From the NCBI GenBank assembly GCA_020091685.1, contig CM034604.1, positions 1,519,828-1,583,827 of the forward strand: 64,000 bases of DNA, given 5' to 3'. Each line of letters starts with the position of its first letter. Position 1 is the stretch's first letter. Below, in pieces: positions 34,701 to 44,690 of this stretch. A program made the translations under genes and the position numbers. The notes beneath the pieces were generated by a model, which saw nothing but the letters and a program-made list of their open reading frames with translations, made no database searches and was not told the origin of the DNA. This DNA comes from Lutjanus erythropterus. Its lineage: Eukaryota > Chordata > Actinopteri > Lutjaniformes > Lutjanidae.

Positions 34701-37700
34701 CTGAGATTATTGCGTGTTTGTTTTCTATTGTTTCCTCTTGCACCATCCTCTCCAGAAACGGAATCCCTCCCTCCCTGTTATGACTATCCCTGCAGGGCAT
34801 TGTTACTGTAGGAGGAGTGCGTGCCTGAAAGACATGATCAAAACAGCTACACTTACTCTCCAGTGTGTTTTGAATGTTTTACTTTTAATCAGTAAAATCC
34901 AAGTTTTGATAGTGGGTTTCATTTCCACACGGAAACAAGTCAATAAACTGTGGTATATGGATGCCAAAATGCTAAATGTTTTCATTTCTCTTTGTTTTTC
35001 TTTAGGTTTGAGTGGGACAAACTTTTGGAGAATGTGCATTGTTTGATCATAAGTGTGACAAAGTCTGACAAGCAGGAAGCTTATATACTCAGGTGAGTGT
35101 GTCCTTTGTTTTCCTACTGATTAGAAGGCAGTAGGACAGGATTAGACTGCGGTCACCTCACCTGTAAGCCGCTTGCTATTGGCAGGTCCCAGGTGCTGAG
35201 ACAGGGCAAGGGGCACAGTTAAGGCTGCAGCAGTATAACAGTATACCGTGGTATACATTTGCTTATCAGTGGTATTGAATATAATATATATCAAGTTTCA
35301 TGTCTGCCAGGACACAACATTTAGTGAAATTATAATAAAGCATTCAATCCTTTTTAAGGGTCATTGTAATTTATGATGATAATGATTGTAACACCATGAA
35401 ACTGATATTTTCTGAGATGTTAACTGTTTCATGAAAATCTCATCCTTTTGCAACTTTACATTTATTTCATGCTGCATATCAGTCTATATAACACATACAT
35501 GTGAGGGGGGATGTAACAAGTGTACAAGTTTAAACACTCTAAAGCAAAGGTGGCCAGCATACGAAGGGTAGGACGCATATACGTTCCAGAACAGGATACA
35601 TATGAAACAAAAGCAATACTTACTGTGGTCATATTTACAGATGTTGAACATTTTAGAAAATATTATCAACCAGTAGCTTCCATCAGACTACTATTATATC
35701 ATAAAACAATGCTGGTGGAAGCCTCTTGCTAAGGCACGGCCAAGCCTTTTGATTTGTAAATGATTTGTAAGGCAAGAGTAACTTCACCTTCTTCCTCATA
35801 AGCTTCCACTTGATGGGTGTGGTGATGCAGCATTACAGCACAGGAGTGGGAATGCATGGAAAATCAAAATTTTTAGATCTTGACAAATTGTTTGAATCAT
35901 AAAAAAAGTAAAATACTGTATTGTTGTTCAGCTCCAAAATGCATAAATATTTTGCACATTTGTAAAAACAGACATTGTTAAAATTGCACTTATTTTTCAC
36001 TAAAACATCACAGGTTGTTCATCTGTTAAGTAATTGAACATTTTCAGAATGTATTTGTACTTGCCACAAAAGGGAATAATTTAGAGGTGTTATTTATAGA
36101 TCATTGTACACTGGTCTGGCCCACTCAAGATCAGTTTGGTCTGTATGTTGCCCTTGAATTAAAATTAGTTCAACAACCATGATCTAAAGGGTTGATAGGC
36201 TCATTATAGGACTGGGCTCTGCTGTGAGACCACAGTTATCAGCAGTTGAAAACGGTAAGATGTATTCTGTTGTCCAAATTTGAAACAGGTCTTAGCCCAG
36301 TAAACCAAATTTTGTCACGACAAACTTTCCTCCTAATTGATTCTAATGCGGCTGCTAAGCAGTATATGGTGAGTGATACCTAAGCAGTGTTAACAAACAC
36401 TTTAATTTTATCATTTCTTTAAACCGACATTTATCAGATGGACTTACTCCCATGTTACATAAAATCCCTTTCAAAGCTGCTCAAGTGCACTTCCCTGTAA
36501 TTACTGCTGACAGGTAGTCCAAGCCTCTGCACGACAAGTTCAAATAAATTTAGAGAATTTTGGTTTAGCTCCTTCCTGGAAATGTTGGCACCATGCTCAA
36601 CAAATTCAGCTACACAGGAAGGAAAATGGATAAGAGACAGACAGAACAATGTTGCCTGTTGCACTACAAATACATTTTGTCTCTGTCTCAGATTAGACTC
36701 ATTGTTTAAACTCATTGTACCTACAGTGATAAAGCTGTTTGTCTGACCTCCGGGTGTATATTTGAAAGCGTAGAGTGATGCATGCGTGGAAAGACAGTTA
36801 ATCATCACTTGTATAATACATGACACAGTAGCACATAAATGCAGCCCTAGTAAATATGTTTTACACTCCTCTTCTACTTGTTTCCCTTCACAGTGAGAGT
36901 AGCATGTTTGTCTCCAAGAGACGTTTCATTTTGAAGACGTGCGGAACCACCCTCTTACTGCAAGCACTGGTGCCTCTGCTGGAACTCGCCAGGGAGTACT
37001 GTGGCTTCGATGCCATCGAGGTAAGACAGCTGCACACCAATTTCACTATATGTAAAAATGTACCATGCTCTGTGCACGTGTCAGACACTGAAATACAGAC
37101 TCCTGGTTTCTGTAGCTTTCACTTGATGCCTGCTGCTGTTCACCTTTTGCAGAATTTCTTTTACTCCCGGAAGAACTTTATGAAGCCAGCCCATCAAGAG
37201 TTCCCTCATCGGAACTTCCAGGAGGAAGTGGACTTTCTCAGCCAGATTTTCCCAAGTATGTAACCTTGTATCATCTTAGCACCCCCCTCATTTTTTGTCA
37301 TTCCCATTTTTTCCCTCCTGATAATGTTCTGAAAATGCATTTTAACCTTCTCCACTCCCTCCCTCCCAACCATAGACCCATTTTCCTTTGGGCACCAATT
37401 CATATTTTGAAGGTTTAAAGTGTATAAGGGCTGATAACATTATGATTGATCTCATGCTCTATCATGTTGTTGGAGCTGTTTTGGGGTTGATAGCATTTAT
37501 TACACAGATTTGGACATTAGAGAATTAATATAGAAATTTCTGTAAGAATTGCATTTTTCAGCAACCGGATAGCAAGCACTTCTGTCGATTTCTCAGACAC
37601 ACCTTTTATAATACCCAGGAAAGCCATCCATCCTCCAAATACCCCAGTGTGTCATTATCCTAGAGGTCACTATAGGTTGTTTTATAATTTAGCCTAAATT

Positions 37701-38102
37701 TGAAGCATTATTTACCCCCCTCCTAACAAGCTAGCATGACATGTTGGCACCAGTGGATGACTTGGGTCTTCTTGTGGCCCACTCCAGCCTCTGAAAGAGG
37801 AATGTTGGCAGATATGAAGAGGTTAAAGAAACCAAAATGGTCCAGTGTGTCTTTAGATTTGTTCTCCAGCATATCTGTCATTGTGTAACTTTGAAGGCTG
37901 AAGGACTTGCCTTGGGCTCTAGAAATCCAGTAGATGATACATGAAATTCCATATTTAAAGTAGTAACAGTGATTAATAATAACATTTGTTTTGCTTCTTC
38001 CAGATGGCGCAGCCTATTGTATGGGACGTTTGAACTCTGACTGCTGGTAAGCATCACACAGTGTTGTCCACACAATGTCACAACAGAATATGATATGATA
38101 TG

Positions 38103-38153
<51 letters not shown>

Positions 38154-39925
38154 CACATACATGACATACATGACATGGTTTTTAGCACAGGTAATGACTC
38201 TAGTACAATTAGGAGTTATAGGTGAAAAGGTCATCTCTGTTCACTGGATATTTCTGCTGGTGTGAAAGCTCTTTCAGATGTCCTTTAAAGGCAGCTAAAC
38301 TCTGCTGCTTTCTCCTGATTTGATAACAGCCATGAATAAGCTTTGACTGTCCTTCTCCCACAGGTACCTGTTTACCCTGGATTTACCAGAGTACTGGGAG
38401 AACAAGCATGCGGATCAGACGCTGGAAGTTCTGATGAGTGACCTCGATCCAGCCATTATGGACCAGTTCTATATGAAAGATGGTGTTTCTGCAAGTGATG
38501 TCACTCGTGTAAGTAGATACCATCAGCATGTGTGCATCTCAAGAGCAGTTTTTCCCAAATTTGAGAGACAGGAAGAAGCTGACATCATTTCTTGGGACAG
38601 GCCTGTACAACACAGGGGACAAAGCCAGTTGGGGTCAAACAGCCATAGTAATGGCCAGCGTGATAGTTAAAATAGTTAAAATTAGGTTACCAACATAAAC
38701 CACTGTAAACTAACATTTGCATTTTGAAACAAACTTAACAAATGACTCCGTCCAGCTGTAGGCATGATGGGAGATGTGGGCAACAATAATTTAGTACAAA
38801 GCCTCAAATAGATCTGCTCCTTTTTGCCCTGTTAAATTTGCTGCATTATACTGTGCAAGCATATTAGCTTTTTAGTGGATAGTGCAAGTTTGGTATGAGA
38901 TGGTGAGAAACTTAAGACTTAACGCTCAGCAAATTTGATTATTGCTCTGGTCTTTTATATTCAGTACATTTCATACAAGCTATAAATTCAGTTTTTCATT
39001 TATCAGTAGTTTATAAATGTAGGCCTAAATGTTATGAGAATTCATGATGTATTTCTGTAAGTTTGGGTCCCAGGCAGGCAAATTTCTCTTTTGGATCTGA
39101 AAAGGGCGCTGAAAACATTTGAACCTCTGATCCAGAGTCATCAGCACACACAGACTCTCATGTGATAGGAACAAGTTTAGGTTTGTTGGAGAATCTGGTC
39201 AGGCCAGTGATTAGACTAGGGTTGCATTGAACAGGAAGCTAGAAACAGAATTTGGACTTTTTTTTTCACCAAAATTATAAGACATAAGGCAAAATGAAGG
39301 GTTTTGAAATCGTGAGTTGACATTGACATGGTTTTCTTCTTCTCTTCTCACAGATGAGTGGAATTCGTGACCTGATACCAGGTTCTGTGATCGATGCCAC
39401 AATGTTCAACCCTTGTGGATACTCAATGAATGGAATGAAGGCTGATGTGAGTTTCTGTTTGTTTTTGAGTGGTCACCTCCAGTGTGCGCAGTACTTGAAC
39501 ATTTCTGTAATGTGGCTCGTTTCCTCCAGGGAACTTACTGGACCATCCACATCACCCCTGAGCCGGAGTTCTCCTACGTCAGCTTCGAAACCAACCTCTC
39601 CCAGACATCGTACGATGATCTGGTCAGGAAGGTGGTGGACGTGTTCAAGCCAGGAAAATTTGTGACTACGCTTTTTGTCAATCAGGTGTGTTTTCAAAGC
39701 ATAAGCTTTCTTTCATTCAGTGTGATTTTTAATTCAATTTGTCACTGAGTAAATTCTGTTTCCTCCCCTTTGCCCCCGCAGAGCTCCAAATGTCGCAGTG
39801 TCTTTTCTTCTGCCCAGAAACTCGAGGGCTACAAGCGTCTCGACCGCCAGTTGGCTCAATTCAACGACTACAATTTTGTCTTCACAAGCTACGCCCAGAA
39901 CCGCCAGCAGAACCAGCAGAGCTGA
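27686..39925 (+). CDS. amd1: S-adenosylmethionine decarboxylase proenzyme (AdoMetDC), 9 coding exons
   Basis: It makes decarboxylated S-adenosylmethionine, the aminopropyl donor for spermidine and spermine synthesis, in the cytosol. Exons 27686-27795, 35006-35092, 36894-37020, 37153-37255, 38004-38046, 38364-38508, 39354-39446, 39530-39685 and 39782-39925 join in frame at GT-AG introns to 335 residues (human 334). The self-cleavage site is intact: Glu67-Ser68 in LSESSMFVS, giving a beta chain of 67 residues and an alpha chain capped by pyruvoyl from Ser68. Cys82, Ser229 and His243, which take part in processing and catalysis, are present, as are the putrescine-site acids Asp174, Glu178 and Glu256. 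ATG 27686 is preferred over the adjacent ATG 27683 because it has A at -3 and G at +4. Control layers: the MAGDIS upstream ORF and an open 3' extension after the TGA. Confidence 0.97.
28686..28729 (+). repeat. (AC)n microsatellite
   Basis: About 22 perfect AC units in amd1 intron 1. Confidence 0.96.
29267..29590. mobile_element. MITE, second copy of the 20458-20878 family
   Basis: The interior is shared with 20458-20878 ('ggatgaatgctggtgctttc', 'catcagtaatgtggatataa', 'taatgcagcctttaaaacca'). The right end read inverted is TAGGGACAGACAATATG; the left starts TAGGACACAGTAATTG. Flanks (ggccatgt, gttagtgg) give no clear duplication, so this copy is older or its left end is mis-set. Confidence 0.7.
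29657..29853. mobile_element. Teleost MITE of the 'GTTGCAGCCCTA' family, copy 4
   Basis: 'ttaattgattattaaaatat' and 'tcaccaactattttgatgat' at the left, 'tttactcctctctgacaata' in the middle, and the terminus 'aattgttaactgcagcccta' closely follow the 4613-4972 copy but with an internal deletion. Confidence 0.7.
32300..32650 (+). repeat. Dispersed repeat, copy A (homologous to 46095-46440)
   Basis: Aligns in order with 46.1-46.4 kb: 'tactgatgc(c/t)tct', 'ctacataag', 'gattggctg'-type text, 'tattttcccaggc', 'aaaaagaagcaggggaagat', 'attttgtggt', 'gaaacac', 'ttttggtcca'. A 76-codon frame in it has no recognised content. Element type unknown. Confidence 0.6.
32951..33301. mobile_element. hAT-like MITE, GATATCGG family (351 bp)
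   Basis: The left end TAGGGACGTCCCAATAC mirrors the right end read inverted, TAGGGGTGTCCCAATCCGAT. Sub-terminal parts are built from CCGATA/TATCGG words. Flanking 8-mers ATTAAAAC and AATAAAAC differ at one base, fitting an 8-bp hAT duplication. Confidence 0.85.
34574..34610 (+). repeat. C13 run joined to (CA)12
   Basis: Thirteen consecutive C followed by a CA array in amd1 intron 1, about 400 bases before exon 2. Length calls here are prone to sequencing error. Confidence 0.93.
35006..35092 (+). CDS. amd1: amd1 coding exon 2
   Basis: Acceptor tttctttag; encodes [20 protein letters not shown] and then DKQEAYIL; ends with two bases of Ser66 at AG|GTGAGT. Confidence 0.96.
35093..36893 (+). other. 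amd1: amd1 intron 2 (1.8 kb)
   Basis: Donor GTGAGT, acceptor cccttcacag. AT-rich; no gene, array or clear element boundary identified. A segment near 35230-35300 (AGTATACCGTGGTATAC) has a short palindrome. Confidence 0.9.
36894..37020 (+). CDS. amd1: amd1 coding exon 3 (cleavage site exon)
   Basis: Acceptor cccttcacag. Encodes Glu67-Ser68 (the autocatalytic cleavage point), Cys82 in KTCGTT, and [12 protein letters not shown]; donor GAG|GTAAGA, phase 0. Confidence 0.97.
37153..37255 (+). CDS. amd1: amd1 coding exon 4
   Basis: Acceptor ccttttgcag; encodes [20 protein letters not shown] and then [14 protein letters not shown] plus one base of Asn143; donor A|GTATGT. Confidence 0.96.
37256..38003 (+). 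other. amd1: amd1 intron 4
   Basis: Donor GTATGT, acceptor cttcttccag. Nothing identifiable inside. Confidence 0.93.
38004..38046 (+). CDS. amd1: amd1 coding exon 5 (43-base micro-exon)
   Basis: Acceptor cttcttccag; encodes [13 protein letters not shown] between split Asn143 and Trp157 codons; donor TG|GTAAGC. Confidence 0.95.
38088..38160 (+). repeat. (AT)n / GATAT low-complexity tract in amd1 intron 5
   Basis: Two or three GATAT units lead into about 50 bases of nearly pure TA with single C or G breaks. Confidence 0.92.
38364..38508 (+). CDS. amd1: amd1 coding exon 6
   Basis: Acceptor ctcccacag; encodes residues 157-205 with the putrescine-site Asp174 and Glu178 (ADQTLEV) and DQFYMKDG; donor CGT|GTAAGT. 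Confidence 0.96.
38509..39353 (+). other. amd1: amd1 intron 6
   Basis: Donor GTAAGT, acceptor ttctcacag. No element or gene recognised. The exon 6 frame reads through the donor for about 50 codons, but this is not supported as coding. Confidence 0.92.
39354..39446 (+). CDS. amd1: amd1 coding exon 7
   Basis: Acceptor ttctcacag; encodes [20 protein letters not shown] followed by [11 protein letters not shown], including Ser229; donor GAT|GTGAGT, phase 0. Confidence 0.97.
39530..39685 (+). CDS. amd1: amd1 coding exon 8
   Basis: Acceptor ttcctccag; encodes [20 protein letters not shown] and on to [10 protein letters not shown], with His243 and Glu256; donor CAG|GTGTGT, phase 0. Confidence 0.97.
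39782..39925 (+). CDS. amd1: amd1 coding exon 9 and stop
   Basis: Acceptor tgcccccgcag; encodes [20 protein letters not shown] and on to NRQQNQQS, then TGA at 39923-39925. The same frame stays open past the stop to 40333. Confidence 0.97.
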   Translation, partial: SSKCRSVFSSAQKLEGYKRLDRQLAQFNDYNFVFTSYAQNRQQNQQS

Positions 39926-40336
39926 GGGTTGAGGATGAAGAAGAGGCGTAAAAAGAAAGGCGGCCGCCTGGGGTCCCCCTCCTGCGTCCGTCTTTACCCC
40001 CCAGTAGAGAGCTTATCGTCTTCCTTCTCCCCCCTTCTCCTCTTCCCCCTCTGCTGCTGTTGTCGTTCAGAATCTCCTGGTGCCGACGCAGTTGCAGGAC
40101 CTAGTTTAACCTCCAGTTTGAGTTGTTTGCATTGTTGTACCTGTGACTTAGATCTCTTGCATGAAAGCTCTTTTCTCTGTTTCGATATTCTAGCTCACTC
40201 TTGCTGTGATCTTGAAGTGCATGTAGAGGAATTAAACACGCTCTGTTTGAGGCTGTCCACCTGTGCCCGGTACGACGGTCCCTTCCTGCAGGTGTCCCCC
40301 CTCATCCCCCACAGACAAGGCTTCCGCCCGCACTAG
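39926..40336 (+). CDS. In-frame 3' read-through extension of amd1 ('AMD1 tail'), 136 codons to TAG
   Basis: Directly after the amd1 TGA (39923-39925, followed by G) the reading frame continues without a stop for 136 codons to TAG at 40334-40336. The predicted tail starts very basic (MKKRRKKKGGR), then has a Pro/Leu/Cys-rich stretch (PLLLFPLCCCC), and ends SPLIPHRQGFRPH. Human AMD1 has a described in-frame extension of similar size (about 127 codons) reached by rare stop read-through, where the end of the tail stalls ribosomes and queues them back to limit output. Position, frame and length fit that system; I could not compare residues. It is an extension of amd1, not a separate gene, and TTG/ATG codons in it need not be starts. 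Confidence 0.75.
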   Translation, partial: GLRMKKRRKKKGGRLGSPSCVRLYPPVESLSSSFSPLLLFPLCCCCRSESPGADAVAGPSLTSSLSCLHCCTCDLDLLHESSFLCFDILAHSCCDLEVHVEELNTLCLRLSTCARYDGPFLQVSPLIPHRQGFRPH

Positions 40337-40721
40337 GCCAGGGCCCTGACATGCTCAGATCAGTCTGCCTCGTTATGAGCTCAGCCTGTCCAGTTTTTTG
40401 TTTTGTTTTTTTTTCAAACTCGTGACCAGTCCACATCTAATTTGCCCTCCAATGCGACAATTGGCATTAATGATCCACCAGTTTTTGAGTGCACTTTAAT
40501 GGTACGAAGAGAAGGCCACCCTCTTGTCTCCAGTCTGATTGAATGTATGAATCGTGGTAAGCTTTTGGCCTTCTAATCGCTTTGTCAGGACATATTTGAG
40601 TTCCTTTAAAAACAGAATGCCATACTTGCTGTTTAATGTTGCACTATTAGATAAAAGGTTTGCAACTGTTTGGTCGCTGTGCTCTCTGGTTGCTGTAAAC
40701 TGCACTAAAGCTGAAGACTGC

Positions 40722-41704
40722 TAGAGATGGAACCGATCCAATATCAGATGCCGATACTGACATAAATCCTCAGAATTTGGACTTGAGTCACTGATCCACC
40801 TTCTGTAAATGACATAAGATTTCTTCACTCCAGCTGTTTTTTTTAACAGCCCCATCACTCACGATTAAAACTATAAACCAGCACAAAAATGACAACATGT
40901 TGTCAACAAACATTTCAGACACTAACAGAGAGTAGCACTTGTATTTGGAGCATTGAAGAGCTAGCTTAACTACTCAGCAATGCATGATGGGAAATGTGGG
41001 CTTTCTCTCCACACTATCTGAAGCACATGTAAGCATCACAACCCAGAATCTTACAGCAGCCCACAATGGTAGGAGCACACCATCACTAGAGTCTGACCAA
41101 TACTGCATTTTTGGGGCAGATAACCAAAACTAGGGAGTAAAAATAATATGATATCAATATATGGGCCAATATTCTTTATATGTGGTTGTGGAATAGTTTG
41201 AGGCAGTGTTGTTGATTGATTGGCTGACAAAAAGTCACCCAATTAGAATTAAAGGGAAAAATGATCAAATATAAAAAAAAATGCTTCCAATAAAACATAA
41301 ATAAATAAAAATAAAATAAATAAAAATAATTTGTATATGTTTGGTTAAAAAAGGTGAATAGCACCATATTGGACAACATAAACACCAGTACCGATATATG
41401 CTGATATAGCTGTGACTGGCCAATATCAGGCCAGTAATGTTGGCTGTCTGACTCAAGCTATCGCACAAATCAAAGAATCTGGAGCATAAATGTGGCCACA
41501 TTTCCACTGAACAGTGTCTCAAACACATTCTGATCACCAACAACTGACACAACTTTTCACCACTGAACTGAAGTTCAGTTTCAGCTTCATGTAACTTCAC
41601 ACATAACAGGAAAAAACAAGAAAAAGCTCTGGTATCATTTTAGAATCAATATCCAAATTCAGCTATCTGATTGGAACTGCATGAACTGGGTCGGTCCATC
41701 TCTA
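40722..41704. mobile_element. MITE (about 0.98 kb) inserted in the amd1 3' UTR, carrying a nested element
   Basis: The left end TAGAGATGGAACCGATCCAA mirrors the right end read inverted, TAGAGATGGACCGACCCAG. Sub-terminal CCGATAC-type words fit the same broad group as 32951-33301. Flanking 8-mers (aagactgc, gtttctgc) share only the last four bases, so no clean duplication. The interior is interrupted by another element at about 41087-41450. Confidence 0.75.
41087..41450. mobile_element. Nested MITE inside 40722-41704
   Basis: Starts TAGAGTCTGACCAATACTGC followed by ATTTTTGGGGC, a start common in fish MITEs, and ends in GGCCAATATCAGGCCAGTA text; internal 'gatatcaatatatgggccaa' pairs with 'ctggccaatatcaggcc'. 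The right edge is approximate. Confidence 0.55.
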
Positions 41705-43825
41705 GTTTCTGCTTTGCTGGGCTTTGAAGCTTCTCCCAACACTTAGTCATTCATTGGTGCTCCTCCACCTCGACAATCATCTCGTCCTTGTGTTTCCCCA
41801 AATAGCCAGGCTGTTTAAAGATGTATGCCTGGAAATGTATGCACATGAATCATTGAAGACATTGGACATGCGCACTTTGTTGCACCCAGGCTTCTTTTTG
41901 TACAGCATGCTGTATCTATAGGAAGCTTCTACCCCCCACCGCACCCCTTCATATTCAGCACTCTAATTTTCCACATTCACACCAATTGGTTAAATGGAAA
42001 ATGTTGAAAGTGAATGTAGCGCAGGCCGTGTAAAGCAGCGGCCTGCCCCCCTCCCCCCCTCGTCTTTCGAATGTACACTTCTCTAAGAGAAAAGCCTGGA
42101 CCGGGTTTTGAGCTGAATGTACGACTCCAGGAGAGCACCACCCACCCTCCTCTTCCCCCTCCACACGCACACACACGCAGAGAGTGTACAATGACCTCTG
42201 CCGACCAGCCATTGTCCAGCCCCGCAGCGGGTCTCCCCCTGCCAGAGTCAGACTGTCAGCTGGCCCCAGAACCGTGACATGACGAGAGGCGGCCCTCCTG
42301 GCTGCGCCCAGCTCTGAATGGGAAATAATGAATCGGACACTTTTTGCTTAGTTGCCCAGCAAAGCATTTTTCTTCTTCGCACATAATATCCATCCTCTCT
42401 CTGTCTCTTTCCGCCCCATACAGAAATCTGTGAGCACACAATAGAGGCCCACCAGTCTGAGCATGCCAGGGTGATCCCGGATCATTCCACATGTAACCGC
42501 TGCATAAACTGCCATTTTATTAAATTTATTGTGCCCAGACATTTTTTGCAGTGAATTGGTCGAAAATGTGACTCCCCTAGCAGTTTTTTTTTCTTTTTGT
42601 TTCGGATCAATGCCCTTTGTTCATTGAGGGGGTAAAATCCTGTGACACTATGGTGCATGTGACTACTAGTGCCGTGTTGCTTGACAGTGTAGTGTAGCGC
42701 CGTCTCTTCCTCCTTTTGTCAGTAGGTCTGTGGTTCACCTTCCTCTTGTTTTACCAGCTGAAAGCGTAGTTGCAACTGCCACATCCTGATGTGTTTTGGA
42801 TAGGCGGGGACTCTTTTTACCTTTTTAGGGGGTTGGGTCAACTTGTAATTAATGTTATTTCAAGTTGTGGACAAGTGCTGAAAGCAGGTTAGGTTTCTTA
42901 TTTATTACTTCACAAAATATTTCGTCAAACGTCCGAGGTTTGTCCCTCTCCCCTCCCCCGCCTGTCCACTTCAGTGGTGTTCGCCATGCTTCTCCTGCCA
43001 GAGAATGCGGTTTGAGTTTTGAACCAGAGAAGACACGGTGGGAGTCTTAACCTGCTTTCAGCCCTGCGGTGCAGTACAATCTGTTCTTTGAAATATCTGC
43101 GATGATTACATCAGCACCTATAACAGTGCATTTATCACCTCAGACACTCTGCGAGCTGGTCGGAGCAGTTCATGTAAGAATGAGCAGTGAAGTTGACTGG
43201 ATGGTTTCATTCTTTTCCTGAGGACCAATCTCTGCTCTTACATGAGCTGCTCCCTCAGACTGCTGTCACATGACTGAGGTGATCTGACTGTTACAGGTCC
43301 TCTATGAAGTCACACATTGAGGGATTTAATGCTAACTGTTCTTGCATTAAGTACATATTAGCCTTGTTGGTGTGGATCATTGCTATTTTGTTTTATTTTT
43401 TTATACAGTGAACTCAAAATGCATTTTTGCAGTTGAATGGTAATAGAATTTTATACAAAAAATATTTTGTATTTTTGCTGCGGACCAATATTCTCTTTTT
43501 TCTTCCCCTTTTGTCCAAATGTTTATTTTGTTGTAAAACTAGTGTGTTCTGAAGTTAAGGGGTGACCTTTTCAAAGCTGACTGAAATCATGTTGTTTTTA
43601 TTCTTTTTTTTTTTTTTTTTGTTTTTCACTTTGCCTTTCTCTGAGTCATTTGAAAAACTGCAGAGGAAGGGAAAGTGGAAGCCTCCCCCGGGTGAGAGAG
43701 GGTGCAGTTGCAGGATGTATCAGGATGTACTGAAGGAGAAACTTTGCTGTTCTAATTCTTTCTTTTGCTGTTCTTTGGATGGTCAAGATGTGCTAAATAT
43801 ATCTGTGCTACGAGCTTGATGCTTC

Positions 43826-43831
43826 AATAAA
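43826..43831 (+). terminator. amd1 polyadenylation signal AATAAA
   Basis: AATAAA followed within about 15-30 bases by a TGTGC and T-rich stretch, as expected for a cleavage site near 43845-43855. Confidence 0.65.
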
Positions 43832-44046
43832 AAAAGATCCTTATCTGTGCAACTTCCGTCTTCTTATTTGATGTCTTTTTGTTCAGAGTGGATTGGATTA
43901 GACCTTTTTGTGTTTTTTGGCAGAATGGATATAAAATGTGAGACACTAAAGAACTGAACAGTGAAGATCTTCCAAGATGATGGCACCAAAACAACTGAAC
44001 TTGTTTTAGACCAATTGAATAACCAGTTAACAAAAATAATGTGAGT

Positions 44047-44690
44047 TAACACTCTCCACAAAGGTCATGTTTATAATGTGTTACAAGTACATTCATAAGA
44101 CAAAGCATTCATAGTAAAAACTTGATTGGAACACTTGTGATTATAAACATTTATACTGTAAATGTTAAAGTAGAAATGGTGGATATGATGAAAGTTCAAC
44201 ATTCATAATGCTTTATAGCTCGATGACAAATTAACAGTGTTTGAAGGAAGAATTTGGATCCTGGGTTACACAGCACATTATGACTTCAGGCAGTTATAAA
44301 GACACATAGAGAACTGCTCTAACTTATAACAGATTATGAGTTCTAAATTTTCTGAAATGGAATAATGTCTTGTAAACATCGATAGTACATTACAGCATGA
44401 CTTTGAGCTTTAAGTAAAGTGGCAGCACTGTATAAAGTTATTATGTGTATGTTTGCATGTGTAACCTGGGTCTCAGTTGTCTTTCAAACATGGTGCTATA
44501 AAGCATTATAATCACTGAACTTATATTACTTTATTTCAACTACTTACAATTCTTTTTAAATCTTGTTACAAGATGGCATGGATGATTACAGAAATTTAAT
44601 AGAGTTTATGAAGCCTTACAAACACATTATAATGTCTTATGAATGTGTTTATAATGCATTATAGGCATGATCTTCAAGAAAGTGTCACCA
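44047..44690. mobile_element. Inverted-repeat MITE with 45-bp or longer termini
   Basis: The left arm 'aaaggtcatgtttataatgt' and on to 'acattcataagac' pairs with the right arm 'gtcttatgaatgtgtttata' and 'cattataggcatgatctt'; the extreme edges 'aacactctccacaaagg' and 'cttcaagaaagtgtcacc' also pair. Termini of this kind (GGTGACACTTTCTTGAAG) are widespread in fish. There is no coding capacity. Edges are approximate. Confidence 0.65.

Larger units (their letters stand above)
27796..35005 (+). other. amd1: amd1 intron 1 (7.2 kb)
   Basis: Donor GTTTGT, acceptor tttctttag. It holds a GC-richer first 500 bases with several GCTAGCTA words, a (CA)n array, MITEs at 29267-29590, 29657-29853 and 32951-33301, a dispersed repeat at 32300-32650, and a C-run/(CA)n tract at 34574-34610. 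Nothing else was identified. Confidence 0.9.
39926..43850 (+). other. amd1: amd1 3' untranslated region (probable extent)
   Basis: From the stop to the AATAAA at 43826-43831. It carries the in-frame tail (39926-40336), then a nested MITE insertion (40722-41704), then about 2.1 kb of mostly unique sequence that is GC-moderate and T-rich near the end. No other strong polyadenylation signal with a good context was noted before 43826, so a long 3' UTR is likely. The end is predicted, not shown. Confidence 0.6.

Noticed and set aside
35340..35410. Possible C/D snoRNA in amd1 intron 2 (ATGATGA followed by CTGA)
   Set aside because: Boxes are only about 30 bases apart with no terminal stem, too short for a C/D snoRNA.
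37878..38234. 118-codon minus-strand frame in amd1 intron 5
   Set aside because: The Tyr-Ile repeat is the AT tract; no coding support.
38509..38670. Extension of the amd1 exon 6 frame past its donor
   Set aside because: The GTAAGT donor is strong and exon 7 continues the protein in the right phase, so this is intron read-through, not a coding extension.
39473..39697. Minus-strand frame across amd1 exon 8
   Set aside because: Shadow of the true exon on the opposite strand.
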